This document shows positions 8,095-15,395 of a stretch of DNA of 33,623 nt, piece by piece. Position numbers and translations under genes: made by a program. Position 1 is the first letter of the stretch; each line of letters begins with the position of its first letter. This stretch comes from Mycobacteriales bacterium (lineage in GTDB: Bacteria; Actinomycetota; Actinomycetes; JAFAQI01), in assembly GCA_035504215.1 (NCBI GenBank), contig DATJSI010000136.1:1-33623 (forward strand), read 5' to 3'. The notes beneath the pieces were generated by a model, which had not been told where the DNA came from, did not search any database, and saw only the letters and a list, made by a program, of their open reading frames with translations.

Positions 8095-9438
8095 ATGAGT
8101 GATGCGCCGGGTGCCCAACTGGCGTCGGTCGACCTCGCCAAGCTCGGTCAACGACTGCGAGCCACTCGCGTCGCTCGCGGGATGACCCAGGAGACCCTTG
8201 CCGGCACCGATATCTCCGGCGCGTACGTCTCGCGCATCGAGGCCGGACAGCGCCGGCCCGAACCGAGGGTGGCACAGCTGCTCGCGGACCGGCTCGGGAC
8301 GACCGTCGAGTTCCTCGTGACCGGAGTCGAGCCGCAGTACGCCGAGGAAGTCCGCCTGCAGCTGCGCTATGCGGAGCTGGCCCTCAACTCCGGTGAAGCC
8401 GCCGACGCCGAGACCCAGGTCGCGAAGCTGCTGACCGACTCCGCGAACGAGCTCGGCCCGCTGCGGCTCGAGGCCGAATGGATTCACGCGCGCAGCCTCG
8501 AGGCGGTCGGTCGGCTCGAGGAGGCGGCGACCGCCTTCGAGCAGATCGCTGCCGACCGGGGCGGCCGGCTCTGGCTGCCTGCCGTCATCGCCTTGTGCCG
8601 CTGCTACCGCGACGGCGGGGACCTCTCGCGCAGCATCGACGTCGGCGAGACCGCACTACGGCACGCTCGTGAGCTCGGCCTGGAGGGCACCGAGGACGCC
8701 GTCCGGCTCGCGGTCAGCCTGATCGGGGCGTACTACGAGCGCGGCGACGAGCTCTACGCCCTGCAGCTGTGCCGGGCGACGATCACCGCGGCGGAGCGGC
8801 TGCAGTCCCCAACCGCCCGCGCCTCGGCGTACTGGAACGCCAGCATCATCGCGTCACGACGCGGCGAGCTCGACGAAGCCATCCGGCTGGCCGAGAAGGC
8901 GCTCGCACTGATGGCGGACACCGACGACATCCGCTCGCTCGCTCGGTTACGGCAGCAGTACGGCCTGCTTCTCCTGAAGCAGAGTCCGCCCGATGCCGCG
9001 GCAGCCGAACAGCACGTCCGGACCGCGCGGCGCGACCTGGGAGACGCCGACGGGAGCTCGGTCGATCTCGCGCGTTGCGATGTCGTCCTTGCCCGCGCGA
9101 GGCTGGCGGCCGGCGATGCCGACGGTGCCGAGCAACTCGCCAACCAGGCGTTCGGTCAGGTGGCCGACCAAGGCCCGTTCGTCCAAGCCGAGGCAGCCGC
9201 GATCCTCGGCATCGTCGAGCACCAGCGCGGCAACCGCGACGAGGCCAGGCGGCGCTACCGCAGTGCCGTCGCGGCGCTCACCGCAATCGGCGCCGATCGT
9301 GCCGCCGCCGCGTTGTGGTTCGAGCTCGGTGCGTTGTTCGACGAGGTCGGTGACGCAGCAAGTGCGCGTGACGCCTATCGCGGCGCGGCGGCCGCCTTTG
9401 GTCTCCGCGCCACGACCCGCGTCACCCAGCTGGTCTGA
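8095..9438 (+). CDS. XRE-family regulator with TPR domain
   Basis: A 447-residue regulator. The N-terminal Cro/CI-type helix-turn-helix is at about residues 15-72 (LGQRLRATRVARGMTQETLA, AYVSRIEAGQRRPEP, LLADRLGT). The remainder is about ten tetratricopeptide-like helical hairpins, with repeats of Ala-rich pairs such as RLEEAATAFEQIAADRG and GNRDEARRRYRSAVAAL. This is the architecture of RRNPP-type peptide-responsive regulators. Its 268-bp upstream region has an AT-richer patch (about 7878-7960) and a GCCCCCTGGGGGC palindrome at 8036-8048. It is convergent with a small secreted peptide gene, with only 3 bp between the stop codons. A peptide-receptor role is inferred from architecture and context, not shown. 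Confidence 0.93.
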   Translation: MSDAPGAQLASVDLAKLGQRLRATRVARGMTQETLAGTDISGAYVSRIEAGQRRPEPRVAQLLADRLGTTVEFLVTGVEPQYAEEVRLQLRYAELALNSGEAADAETQVAKLLTDSANELGPLRLEAEWIHARSLEAVGRLEEAATAFEQIAADRGGRLWLPAVIALCRCYRDGGDLSRSIDVGETALRHARELGLEGTEDAVRLAVSLIGAYYERGDELYALQLCRATITAAERLQSPTARASAYWNASIIASRRGELDEAIRLAEKALALMADTDDIRSLARLRQQYGLLLLKQSPPDAAAAEQHVRTARRDLGDADGSSVDLARCDVVLARARLAAGDADGAEQLANQAFGQVADQGPFVQAEAAAILGIVEHQRGNRDEARRRYRSAVAALTAIGADRAAAALWFELGALFDEVGDAASARDAYRGAAAAFGLRATTRVTQLV

Positions 9439-9441
9439 CGC

Positions 9442-9618
9442 TCAGCAGCACCACGCGTCGCCGTTGGAGTGCATGCGGTGACCCGTGGTCGCCTTGTGCA
9501 CCTTCACGATGACCGGCTTGGCGTGCTTCGGGTGAGCTGATGCGACACCCGCCGTGCCGAGCACCGACAGGGAGACACACGAAAGCAGCGTGATGGCGAT
9601 CCGGGCCGACTTGGCCAT
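9442..9618 (-). CDS. Small secreted His/Cys-rich peptide (58 aa)
   Basis: A 58-residue protein with a clear Sec signal peptide: charged start MAKSARIA, hydrophobic core ITLLSCVSLSVLGTAGV and a signal peptidase I site after ASA (about residue 29). The mature part is about 30 residues (starting HPKHAKP), has five His, and ends in NGDAWCC. The ATG at 9618 has GGAGGGAAAACC directly upstream; the longer open frame to 9744 has no better start. It converges on the XRE-TPR regulator. It may be the precursor of a signalling peptide for that regulator, or a metal-binding peptide given the His and the terminal CC. Both ideas are inference. Confidence 0.72.
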   Translation of the reverse strand: MAKSARIAITLLSCVSLSVLGTAGVASAHPKHAKPVIVKVHKATTGHRMHSNGDAWCC

Positions 9619-9641
9619 GGTTTTCCCTCCGAGTTTCCAAC

Positions 9642-9713
9642 TGTTGACACCGGCTGGGAGTGTTGACACCGGCTTGACTCGATGAGTCAAGGTATTGTGC
9701 GCTGGCCAGTCAA
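9642..9713. promoter_or_regulatory. Array of TTGAC half-sites with a palindrome upstream of the peptide gene
   Basis: Five TTGAC/GTCAA half-sites occur in 72 bp. Two lie in 14-bp direct repeats TGTTGACACCGGCT at 9642-9655 and 9661-9674. Two form the perfect palindrome CTTGACTC-GAT-GAGTCAAG at 9673-9691. One more GTCAA is at 9709-9713. The array starts 24 bp upstream of the peptide start codon at 9618, where promoter and operator sites are expected. The likely binder is the adjacent XRE-TPR regulator, which is inference. Confidence 0.6.
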
Positions 9714-9731
9714 GGGAGGCACAAGGGATGA

Positions 9732-9755
9732 CCGTGGCTGCCACGGCCTTTTTCG
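9732..9755 (+). terminator. Rho-independent terminator or attenuator hairpin
   Basis: CCGTGG-CTG-CCACGG (9732-9746) is a perfect 6-bp stem followed by CCTTTTT. Read on the plus strand it looks like a small intrinsic terminator. It lies beyond the peptide gene as seen from the XRE-TPR gene, so it may end a regulator transcript that runs antisense through the peptide gene. It could also attenuate transcription into the gene at 9901. Confidence 0.5.
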
Positions 9756-9900
9756 ACGTAAGGCGCGGTTTGGGGCATTCTGCACGGCGCCGTCATGGCC
9801 GTCCCTGCCTGGGTGTGATTGCGCAGCGAGGCGCGCGTGGCAGCCGCTGCGCACCCCCATGGCTACTCGATCGACCATCGACAGCCGCCGGTGAAGGCCG

Positions 9901-10245
9901 ATGAGCCGCGGTCACGGACGGATCCAGCTGCAGGTGCTGGAGTTCCTGCTCAGGTTCGAGGACGAGGCCCAGGCCCGTGGCGAGCCGGAGGCCTACGTCC
10001 CCGTGATCGCGATCGCCGGGCAGTCGCCGTCGCGGTCGCGGATCGAAAGCATCCGCAGGGCGGTGAAGTCTCTCGCCGACGAGGGGCTGATCGAGCTGCA
10101 CACCGACGACTCGTCCCGGCCGGGCTCGACCGGGCGTCAGCTCAGTGCAGTCGGCGCGTCCTCCGGGCTGATGGCGCGGCTGGTTCCGCATCGCGACCCC
10201 GGCGGCGGCCAGGCGGCTGCTGTCGAGCCCCCGCTGTCGGCATAG
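9901..10245 (+). CDS. Small winged-helix-like protein (114 aa)
   Basis: Family not firmly recognised. The first 80 residues read like a winged helix: helix LQVLEFLLRFEDEAQARG, then VPVIAIAG, the helix SRSRIESIRRAVKSLADEGL and the beta turn IELHTDDS. The pattern of alternative start and recognition helices followed by LADEGLIEL is common in small DNA-binding proteins. The C-terminal 30 residues are low-complexity Gly/Ala/Pro. GGTGAAGG precedes the ATG at 9901. It is co-directional with the SDR gene that follows 53 bp later. A DNA-binding role is inference. Confidence 0.65.
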   Translation: MSRGHGRIQLQVLEFLLRFEDEAQARGEPEAYVPVIAIAGQSPSRSRIESIRRAVKSLADEGLIELHTDDSSRPGSTGRQLSAVGASSGLMARLVPHRDPGGGQAAAVEPPLSA

Positions 10246-10298
10246 TCGACGACCGGGCGGCTTGACCGCCGGGCGCGCAATCGCGGCAGGATGACCGG

Positions 10299-11057
10299 AT
10301 GAGTGCTCCTGCTCGCCCGGTGACCGTCATCACCGGTGCCGGTCGAGGGATCGGCGCCGCGATCGCGCTCCGGCTCGCGGACGCCGGCCACGACCTGGCG
10401 TTGAACTTCCACCATGACCATGCCGCCGCCGAACGCAGCTTGGAAGCCGTGCTCTCGAAGGGCGGCCGGGCGATCACCGTCCGCGCCGACGTCGGCGTGG
10501 ACGCCGAGGTCGACTGGTTGTTCCGCGAAACCGAACAGGAGCTGGGCAGGATCAGTGGGTTGGTCAACAACGCCGGCATGATCGCCCAAGCCGGCGACCT
10601 TGCGGACACCCCGCCCGAGGTGATCCGCCGCGGCATCGAGGTCAACCTGACCGCGGTCGTCCTCTGCTCCCGCCTCGCCGTGCGCTCGATGTCCACCCGG
10701 CGCGGCGGGGCGGGCGGCGCAATCGTCAACATCTCCTCTGCCGCGGCCACCATCGGCTCAGCTCACGAGTACGTCTATTACGCCGCGGCCAAGGCCGGCG
10801 TCGACGCCTTCACGGCCGGCCTCGCCAAGGAGGTCGGGCCCGACGGCGTACGCGTCAACGCCGTCGCGCCGGGCACCGTACGCACGGACCTGCACGCGGC
10901 GGCCGGCAACGCGGGCCGGCCGGACCGCATCGCCGCCCAGGCGCCGCTTCGGCGTACCGGCGAGCCGGCCGAGATCGCCGCCGCCGTCGAGTGGCTGCTC
11001 GGCCCGGAGGCGTCGTACGTGACCGGCGCGGTGTTGCGGGTCGCCGGCGGGTTGTGA
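10299..11057 (+). CDS. SDR-family oxidoreductase (FabG-like)
   Basis: A 252-residue classical short-chain dehydrogenase/reductase, FabG-like. The cofactor motif TGAGRGIG is at about residues 12-19, NNAG is near residue 90, and the catalytic Ser is in NISSAAA. The Tyr/Lys pair is in EYVYYAAAKAG, and the substrate loop begins VAPGTVRTDL. The length and the C-terminal SYVTGAVLRVAGGL match 3-oxoacyl-ACP reductase-like enzymes that act as tetramers in the cytoplasm. The exact substrate cannot be assigned. An ATG nine bases upstream is ruled out by an in-frame stop. Confidence 0.92.
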   Translation: MSAPARPVTVITGAGRGIGAAIALRLADAGHDLALNFHHDHAAAERSLEAVLSKGGRAITVRADVGVDAEVDWLFRETEQELGRISGLVNNAGMIAQAGDLADTPPEVIRRGIEVNLTAVVLCSRLAVRSMSTRRGGAGGAIVNISSAAATIGSAHEYVYYAAAKAGVDAFTAGLAKEVGPDGVRVNAVAPGTVRTDLHAAAGNAGRPDRIAAQAPLRRTGEPAEIAAAVEWLLGPEASYVTGAVLRVAGGL

Positions 11058-11209
11058 TCGCGGCACCCGCGCCGGGCGGATTTACCTGATCCGAACATTG
11101 GCCGAACCCGCCCTGCACCCCGACGAGGTTCCCTCGAAGCGTCAACTCCACATCACCGGATCAGCGCGCCGCCCTCGCGCGGCCGGGCCCATACCGAAAG
11201 GAAGCTCCC

Positions 11210-11689
11210 ATGTCCGTACGACACCGCATCGCCGCCTCGGTTGCCGGGGTCACCGTGATCGGCCTGGGCGCAGGCGGCGTCGCGTACGCCGACTCGTCCG
11301 GCGGTACGCCGTCCACGCCGGCGAGCGCGGCGACCTTGACCGCCTCGACCCACGGCCGGCTGCTCGTCGGCGCCCGCCGCCATCCGTTGCTGCGACGACT
11401 GCTGCACGGCGAGTTCGTCCTGCGGGCAAAGGGCGGACCGGTCACCGTTGACGTCCAGCAGGGCAAGGTCACCGCGGTCTCCGCTACCTCGATCACCCTG
11501 CAGAGCAGCGACGGCACCACCGACAGCTACACGGTGACGCAGGCCACGAAGGTGCGTTCGCGTGGCCACAAGATCCCCGAGTCCGACATCATCACCGGTG
11601 ACCACGCCTGGGTGATCGCCATCGACAGCAACGGGACGAAGACGGCCCGCGCGATCCGTGGCGTGCGCCGCGCGTCCAGCGCTGCCTGA
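11210..11689 (+). CDS. Secreted DUF5666-like protein
   Basis: A 159-residue exported protein with an N-terminal signal peptide (RHRIAASVAGVTVIGLGAGG, cleavage near VAYADS). After a Ser/Thr/Ala linker and an Arg-rich stretch, residues about 70-150 form a small beta domain of the DUF5666 type: GKVTAVSATSITLQSSDGTT, YTVTQATKV and the C-terminal GDHAWVIAID. AAAGGAAG precedes the ATG. It is 36 bp upstream of the response regulator on the same strand, so it is probably in one operon with the two-component system. It could be that system's output or an accessory extracytoplasmic protein. Confidence 0.8.
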   Translation: MSVRHRIAASVAGVTVIGLGAGGVAYADSSGGTPSTPASAATLTASTHGRLLVGARRHPLLRRLLHGEFVLRAKGGPVTVDVQQGKVTAVSATSITLQSSDGTTDSYTVTQATKVRSRGHKIPESDIITGDHAWVIAIDSNGTKTARAIRGVRRASSAA

Positions 11690-11725
11690 CCGGTTGAATG
11701 GCGTGCGCCGCCTACGGTTCTGACT

Positions 11726-12412
11726 ATGAGCGACGCCGCCCCCGCGAGTCGCGGACTCGTCCTCGTCGGTGAGGATGAGTCCGCGATCGCCGACCTGGAG
11801 CGGCTCTATCTTTCGCGCGAGGGGTTCGGCGTACACGTCGAGACCGACGGCGCCGCCGTCCTCGCCGCGGCTCGCCGGCTGCGTCCGGTCGCGCTGGTTC
11901 TCGACATCGGGTTGCCGACGATGGACGGGCTGGCCGTCTGCCGCACGCTTCGAGCCGCCGACGACTGGACGCCGGTGCTCATCGTCACAGCGCGCGGTGA
12001 CGAGGTGGATCGCCTGGTCGGGCTCGAGCTCGGTGCCGACGACTACCTGACCAAACCGTTCTCCCCACGTGAGCTGGTCGCGCGGGTCAAGGCGATCCTT
12101 CGGCGGGCCGCTCCCGCGACGCCCCACACGATGACACTCGGAGCGGTCACGCTCGACCTCGACCGCCACCTGGCACGGGTCGCAGGGGACGAGGTCGAGC
12201 TGACCGCGACCGAGTTCGCGCTGCTGGCCTTCCTGCTGCGCCGGCCCGGTCAGGTGTACTCGCGCGACCAGCTGCTCGCGCAGGTGTGGGGCTACGAGGC
12301 GTCCGCGGGGAGCCGGACCGTCGACGTGCACATCGCCCAGCTGCGGGCAAAGCTCGGACCGCACAGCCCGATCCGGACCGTGCGCGGCGTCGGGTACGCC
12401 GCTGGCCAATGA
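11726..12412 (+). CDS. OmpR/PhoB-family response regulator
   Basis: A 228-residue response regulator. The receiver domain (about residues 10-125) has the acidic pair in GEDES, phospho-acceptor Asp60 in LVLDIGLPTMDG, the conserved Thr in VTARGD and Lys110 in LTKPF. The C-terminal winged helix (about 133-227) has the ELTATEFALLAFLLRRPGQV and TVDVHIAQLRAKL signatures of OmpR-type DNA binding. Its stop codon overlaps the start of the kinase gene (ATGA), so the two form a coupled pair. Confidence 0.96.
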   Translation: MSDAAPASRGLVLVGEDESAIADLERLYLSREGFGVHVETDGAAVLAAARRLRPVALVLDIGLPTMDGLAVCRTLRAADDWTPVLIVTARGDEVDRLVGLELGADDYLTKPFSPRELVARVKAILRRAAPATPHTMTLGAVTLDLDRHLARVAGDEVELTATEFALLAFLLRRPGQVYSRDQLLAQVWGYEASAGSRTVDVHIAQLRAKLGPHSPIRTVRGVGYAAGQ

Positions 12413-13803
12413 CCGGACGCCGGCACCAGGGTCTCGCCGTCCACATCGGGCTCGTGACGACCGCGGTGGCTTTCGTCGCCGTACTGGTCGCCACTCTCGT
12501 CTCGCTCGGCCTCGTGCGTTCGGCCATCGCGCAGTCCGAGAGCAATCGCCTCTCGAGGGACGCCGACCTGGTAGCAAACCTCGAGCCGCGACAAGTGCTG
12601 AGTACGCCGGTGCTCACCAGGCTGCGCGCGCGGTCGCGATCGACGGGCACGATCCAGGTCGAGCTGATTGCGACCGACGGCGCGACTCGCGGCGACCTCG
12701 CCGTCGACGCGAGCGATGTCACGGCGCTTCTACACGGAGCGTCGATCTCCGGCGACCGCACGATCGCCGGCCGGCGCATGGTCGTCGAAGGCCGGCCGCT
12801 CGCGAGCGGCGGCGCCGTCGTTCTCGCCGAGCCGACCGGACTGCCATCGGACATCGCCCGCAAGGTCCGTCGAGCTGAGCTGCTCGCGTTGCTCGCCGGC
12901 CTGCTCGGCGGGGCGCTTGCCGGCGTCCTGCTCGCGCGCCGCGTCGCGCGGCCACTGCACGCGACCGCGGCCGGTGCCCGCCGGATCGCCGCTGGTGAGC
13001 GCGACGTCCATATCCCACCCGAGGGACCCGAGGAGGTCGCCGAGGTGACGGACGCGCTGAACGCGCTCGGCGCCGCGTTAACCGTGAGCGAGCGCCGCGA
13101 GCGCGACTTCCTGCTGTCCGTGTCGCACGAGCTGCGCACTCCCTTGACCGCGATCCGGGGTTTCGCGGAGTCGATCGCGGACGGCGTCAGCGCTGCCGAG
13201 GACGTCCAACCGGCCGCGGCCACGATCCTTGCCGAGGCCGAGCGCCTCGACCGGCTCGTCTCCGACCTGCTCGACCTGGCGCGCCTGGGGGCTCATGACT
13301 TCCGGGTCGAGCTGTCCCAGGTCGACTTGCGGGCGCTCGTGCTCGCCGCCGGTCAGGTGTGGCAGCAGCGGTGCGCAGAGGTCGGCGTGGACTTCCGGGT
13401 CGAGAGCCGACCCGATCCGGCTGTGGCCCGGACCGATCCCACCCGGGTCCGCCAGCTCATCGACGGGCTGATGGAGAACGCGTTGCGGGTCACCCCGGCC
13501 GGCCGGCCGATCGTTCTCGCGCTGCACGCCGGCCCGGCTGAGGCCCGGATCGAGGTACGTGACGGCGGACCCGGCCTGCGCGACGAGGACCTTCCGGTCG
13601 CGTTCGACCGGTCGGTGCTCTACGAGCGCTACCGGGGGATCCGCCGGGTCGGCACCGGCCTCGGGCTCGCCCTCGTCGGAGCCCTGACCACGCGCCTCGG
13701 CGGCACCGCGTCGGCGGGACACGCACCGGAGGGCGGCGCGTGCTTCGCCGTCACCTTGCCGGCCGGCGCTCAGTCCTCGAGCTCGGCGGCCTTGCGCGGC
13801 TGA
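12409..13803 (+). CDS. Sensor histidine kinase
   Basis: A 464-residue membrane histidine kinase that partners the upstream response regulator. TM1 is at about residues 12-35, followed by an extracytoplasmic sensor domain of about 120 residues (36-155), TM2 (about 157-176) and a HAMP linker. The H box is SVSHELRTPLTAIRGF with His240, and the ATP-binding domain shows LMENALRV (N box), DGGPGL and GTGLGLALVGAL. The ATG at 12409 overlaps the regulator stop codon (ATGA). The last 34 bp overlap, tail to tail, the end of the signal peptidase gene on the other strand. The signal is unknown. Confidence 0.96.
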   Translation: MTGRRHQGLAVHIGLVTTAVAFVAVLVATLVSLGLVRSAIAQSESNRLSRDADLVANLEPRQVLSTPVLTRLRARSRSTGTIQVELIATDGATRGDLAVDASDVTALLHGASISGDRTIAGRRMVVEGRPLASGGAVVLAEPTGLPSDIARKVRRAELLALLAGLLGGALAGVLLARRVARPLHATAAGARRIAAGERDVHIPPEGPEEVAEVTDALNALGAALTVSERRERDFLLSVSHELRTPLTAIRGFAESIADGVSAAEDVQPAAATILAEAERLDRLVSDLLDLARLGAHDFRVELSQVDLRALVLAAGQVWQQRCAEVGVDFRVESRPDPAVARTDPTRVRQLIDGLMENALRVTPAGRPIVLALHAGPAEARIEVRDGGPGLRDEDLPVAFDRSVLYERYRGIRRVGTGLGLALVGALTTRLGGTASAGHAPEGGACFAVTLPAGAQSSSSAALRG

Positions 13804-15395
13804 CGAGGCTTGGCCGCACTGGCGGTCGCGCGGGCTCGGCCCGTCGTGCGAGGCGCCGGCGAGGTGCGAGCCGCTCGAGGTTGACGCGGCTTCGGCACCT
13901 CGGATGCCGACCGACGCTGCGGAGCCTTCGTCGAAGCACTGCTCGTGCGCGGCTGTCGGGACTTCGCAGCGTCCGATGACACCCGCGGCTGACGCGGCTT
14001 CGCAGCGTCGGTCGACACCTTCTGCGAGCGCGGCTTGGCGCGCTCCGTCACTGTCCGCGGCGTTGCCGCACGCGGCTTGGCGGTCCGGGTGGTCGCGGTC
14101 CGGGTGGTCGCGGTCCGGGTCGGCGTACCCGCCTTGCGAGCCCGCGGCTTGGCCGCGGGAGCCGGCGACGGTGAGGCCGGCTCGCTCGCGACCGGCTCGG
14201 GCTTCTCAACCGGCTGCACGTCCTCGACCGGCTGCACGTCCTCGACCGCGGCTTCGGAAGGCGCCGGGGATACCGGATCGAGCGGCGGCGCGATCGCCAG
14301 CGGCATCGCGGGTGGCGGACTCGTTGGTCGCGCGACCGAGGACTGCGGGATCGAGGGCAGATCATCGCGCGAGCCGCGACGCTGAAGCGGAACCCGGATC
14401 CTGGACAGCACCGGAAGGTCGTCCGGCACCGCCGCCTCCAGTTGCGCCGGGCTCTCGTCCGCCACGTCCGCGTCAGATCCGTGGGCGTCGGCGGTGAGTT
14501 CGTCGGTGTCGTCCCCGGGGCCGAACCAGTAGTCCGCCGGGACCGCGACCGCAACGATCAGCGGCGAAAGGCAGACCAGCACCAGGAGCACCCAGCCGAA
14601 CGGCGACAGCCCGACCACACCGGTGATCGCCGAGGCGCCATGGTGAGGAGGCGTCGCGATCATGGTGGTGGGGTAGCCCGACGCCACGTGATGGGCGGGC
14701 GAACCGGGCATCGTGAACTTCAGCGGGAGCAGACCAGTGTTGACCACCAGCGCATGGATCTTCCCGCGGATCAACCCCGAGCCGGCGAAGACGCCCCGCA
14801 CCAGCGGGTGCAGGACCAGGATCGGGATCGATACGACGATCGTGCCGCCGATGAAGTAGGCGATCCGGCGACGGTTGCGCGGAAGGAAGGTCACGACCCC
14901 CATGAGCGCAACCGCTCCGAGCGCCAGCATCGGAAGTGCGCGGACCAGCCAGCCGACGTACTTGAAGTGGTGCGTCGCGACGCCGATGATCTGCTTCTTC
15001 GTGATCACCCAGGCGTCGGGCGTCGAGTCGAGGTCGCCCTTCGTGGAGTACGTCCCGTCGGGGTTCACCCTGACGATCCGGTGCGTGTAGGTCTTGTTCG
15101 GCTCGGTCGGCGGATGGAACGCGACGATCTGGCCGACGTGCGGACCGCCGGGCGGGTCCGGCCGGACGAGGACCAGCGATCCCACCGGCACGTTGGGGCT
15201 CATGCTCGGCGTCGAGACGACGTAGGTGCGGCCGCCGGTGAGTGTCCAGACTCCGGCCGTGGCGAGGAACGCGAGCAGAACGGCGATCGAGCCGTACCAG
15301 AAGGCGCGCACGGCAACCGAGCGTCGAGGCGCCGGCTCGGAACCGGTTTCCTGGGTCTGCGGTGCCGGCGCTTCGTCGGTGAGCAGGGCGGTCAC
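13770..15395 (-). CDS. SipW/ER-type signal peptidase I with long basic C-terminal tail
   Basis: A 541-residue S26B-type (archaeal/ER/SipW) signal peptidase. TM1 is at about residues 32-52, and catalytic Ser64 lies in STPSMSP. His105 in THRIV replaces the general-base Lys of ordinary bacterial LepB, and acidic residues follow in KGDLDSTPD (about 120-127). Three more membrane helices lie at about 150-171, 179-198 and 266-286. By topology the tail after residue 290 is cytoplasmic: first acidic and proline-rich, then from about 416 to 534 strongly basic with TRTAT repeats and four (K/S)RQPR units. SipW enzymes are usually about 190 residues. The GTG at 15395 overlaps the stop codon of the LamG gene (GTGA). 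Co-transcription with two SipW-type substrates indicates it cleaves them. Confidence 0.9.
   Translation of the reverse strand: MTALLTDEAPAPQTQETGSEPAPRRSVAVRAFWYGSIAVLLAFLATAGVWTLTGGRTYVVSTPSMSPNVPVGSLVLVRPDPPGGPHVGQIVAFHPPTEPNKTYTHRIVRVNPDGTYSTKGDLDSTPDAWVITKKQIIGVATHHFKYVGWLVRALPMLALGAVALMGVVTFLPRNRRRIAYFIGGTIVVSIPILVLHPLVRGVFAGSGLIRGKIHALVVNTGLLPLKFTMPGSPAHHVASGYPTTMIATPPHHGASAITGVVGLSPFGWVLLVLVCLSPLIVAVAVPADYWFGPGDDTDELTADAHGSDADVADESPAQLEAAVPDDLPVLSRIRVPLQRRGSRDDLPSIPQSSVARPTSPPPAMPLAIAPPLDPVSPAPSEAAVEDVQPVEDVQPVEKPEPVASEPASPSPAPAAKPRARKAGTPTRTATTRTATTRTAKPRAATPRTVTERAKPRSQKVSTDAAKPRQPRVSSDAAKSRQPRTSSASTKAPQRRSASEVPKPRQPRAARTSPAPRTTGRARATASAAKPRQPRKAAELED

Noticed and set aside
9728-9904. 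58-codon plus-strand ORF with GGGAGG upstream and an ATGA overlap with the gene at 9901
   Set aside because: The product is Arg-rich and without pattern, and its first codons form the terminator-like hairpin at 9732-9755; signals are not enough to call a gene.
13751-13979. Arg-rich open frames on both strands at the end of the kinase/peptidase pair
   Set aside because: They are frame shadows of the basic tail of the peptidase gene.
14084-14240. 15-bp and 18-bp tandem DNA repeats in the signal peptidase tail, considered as a separate repeat locus or CRISPR-like array
   Set aside because: They encode in-frame protein repeats (TRTAT, EDVQPV), have no spacers, and are explained by the low-complexity tail.
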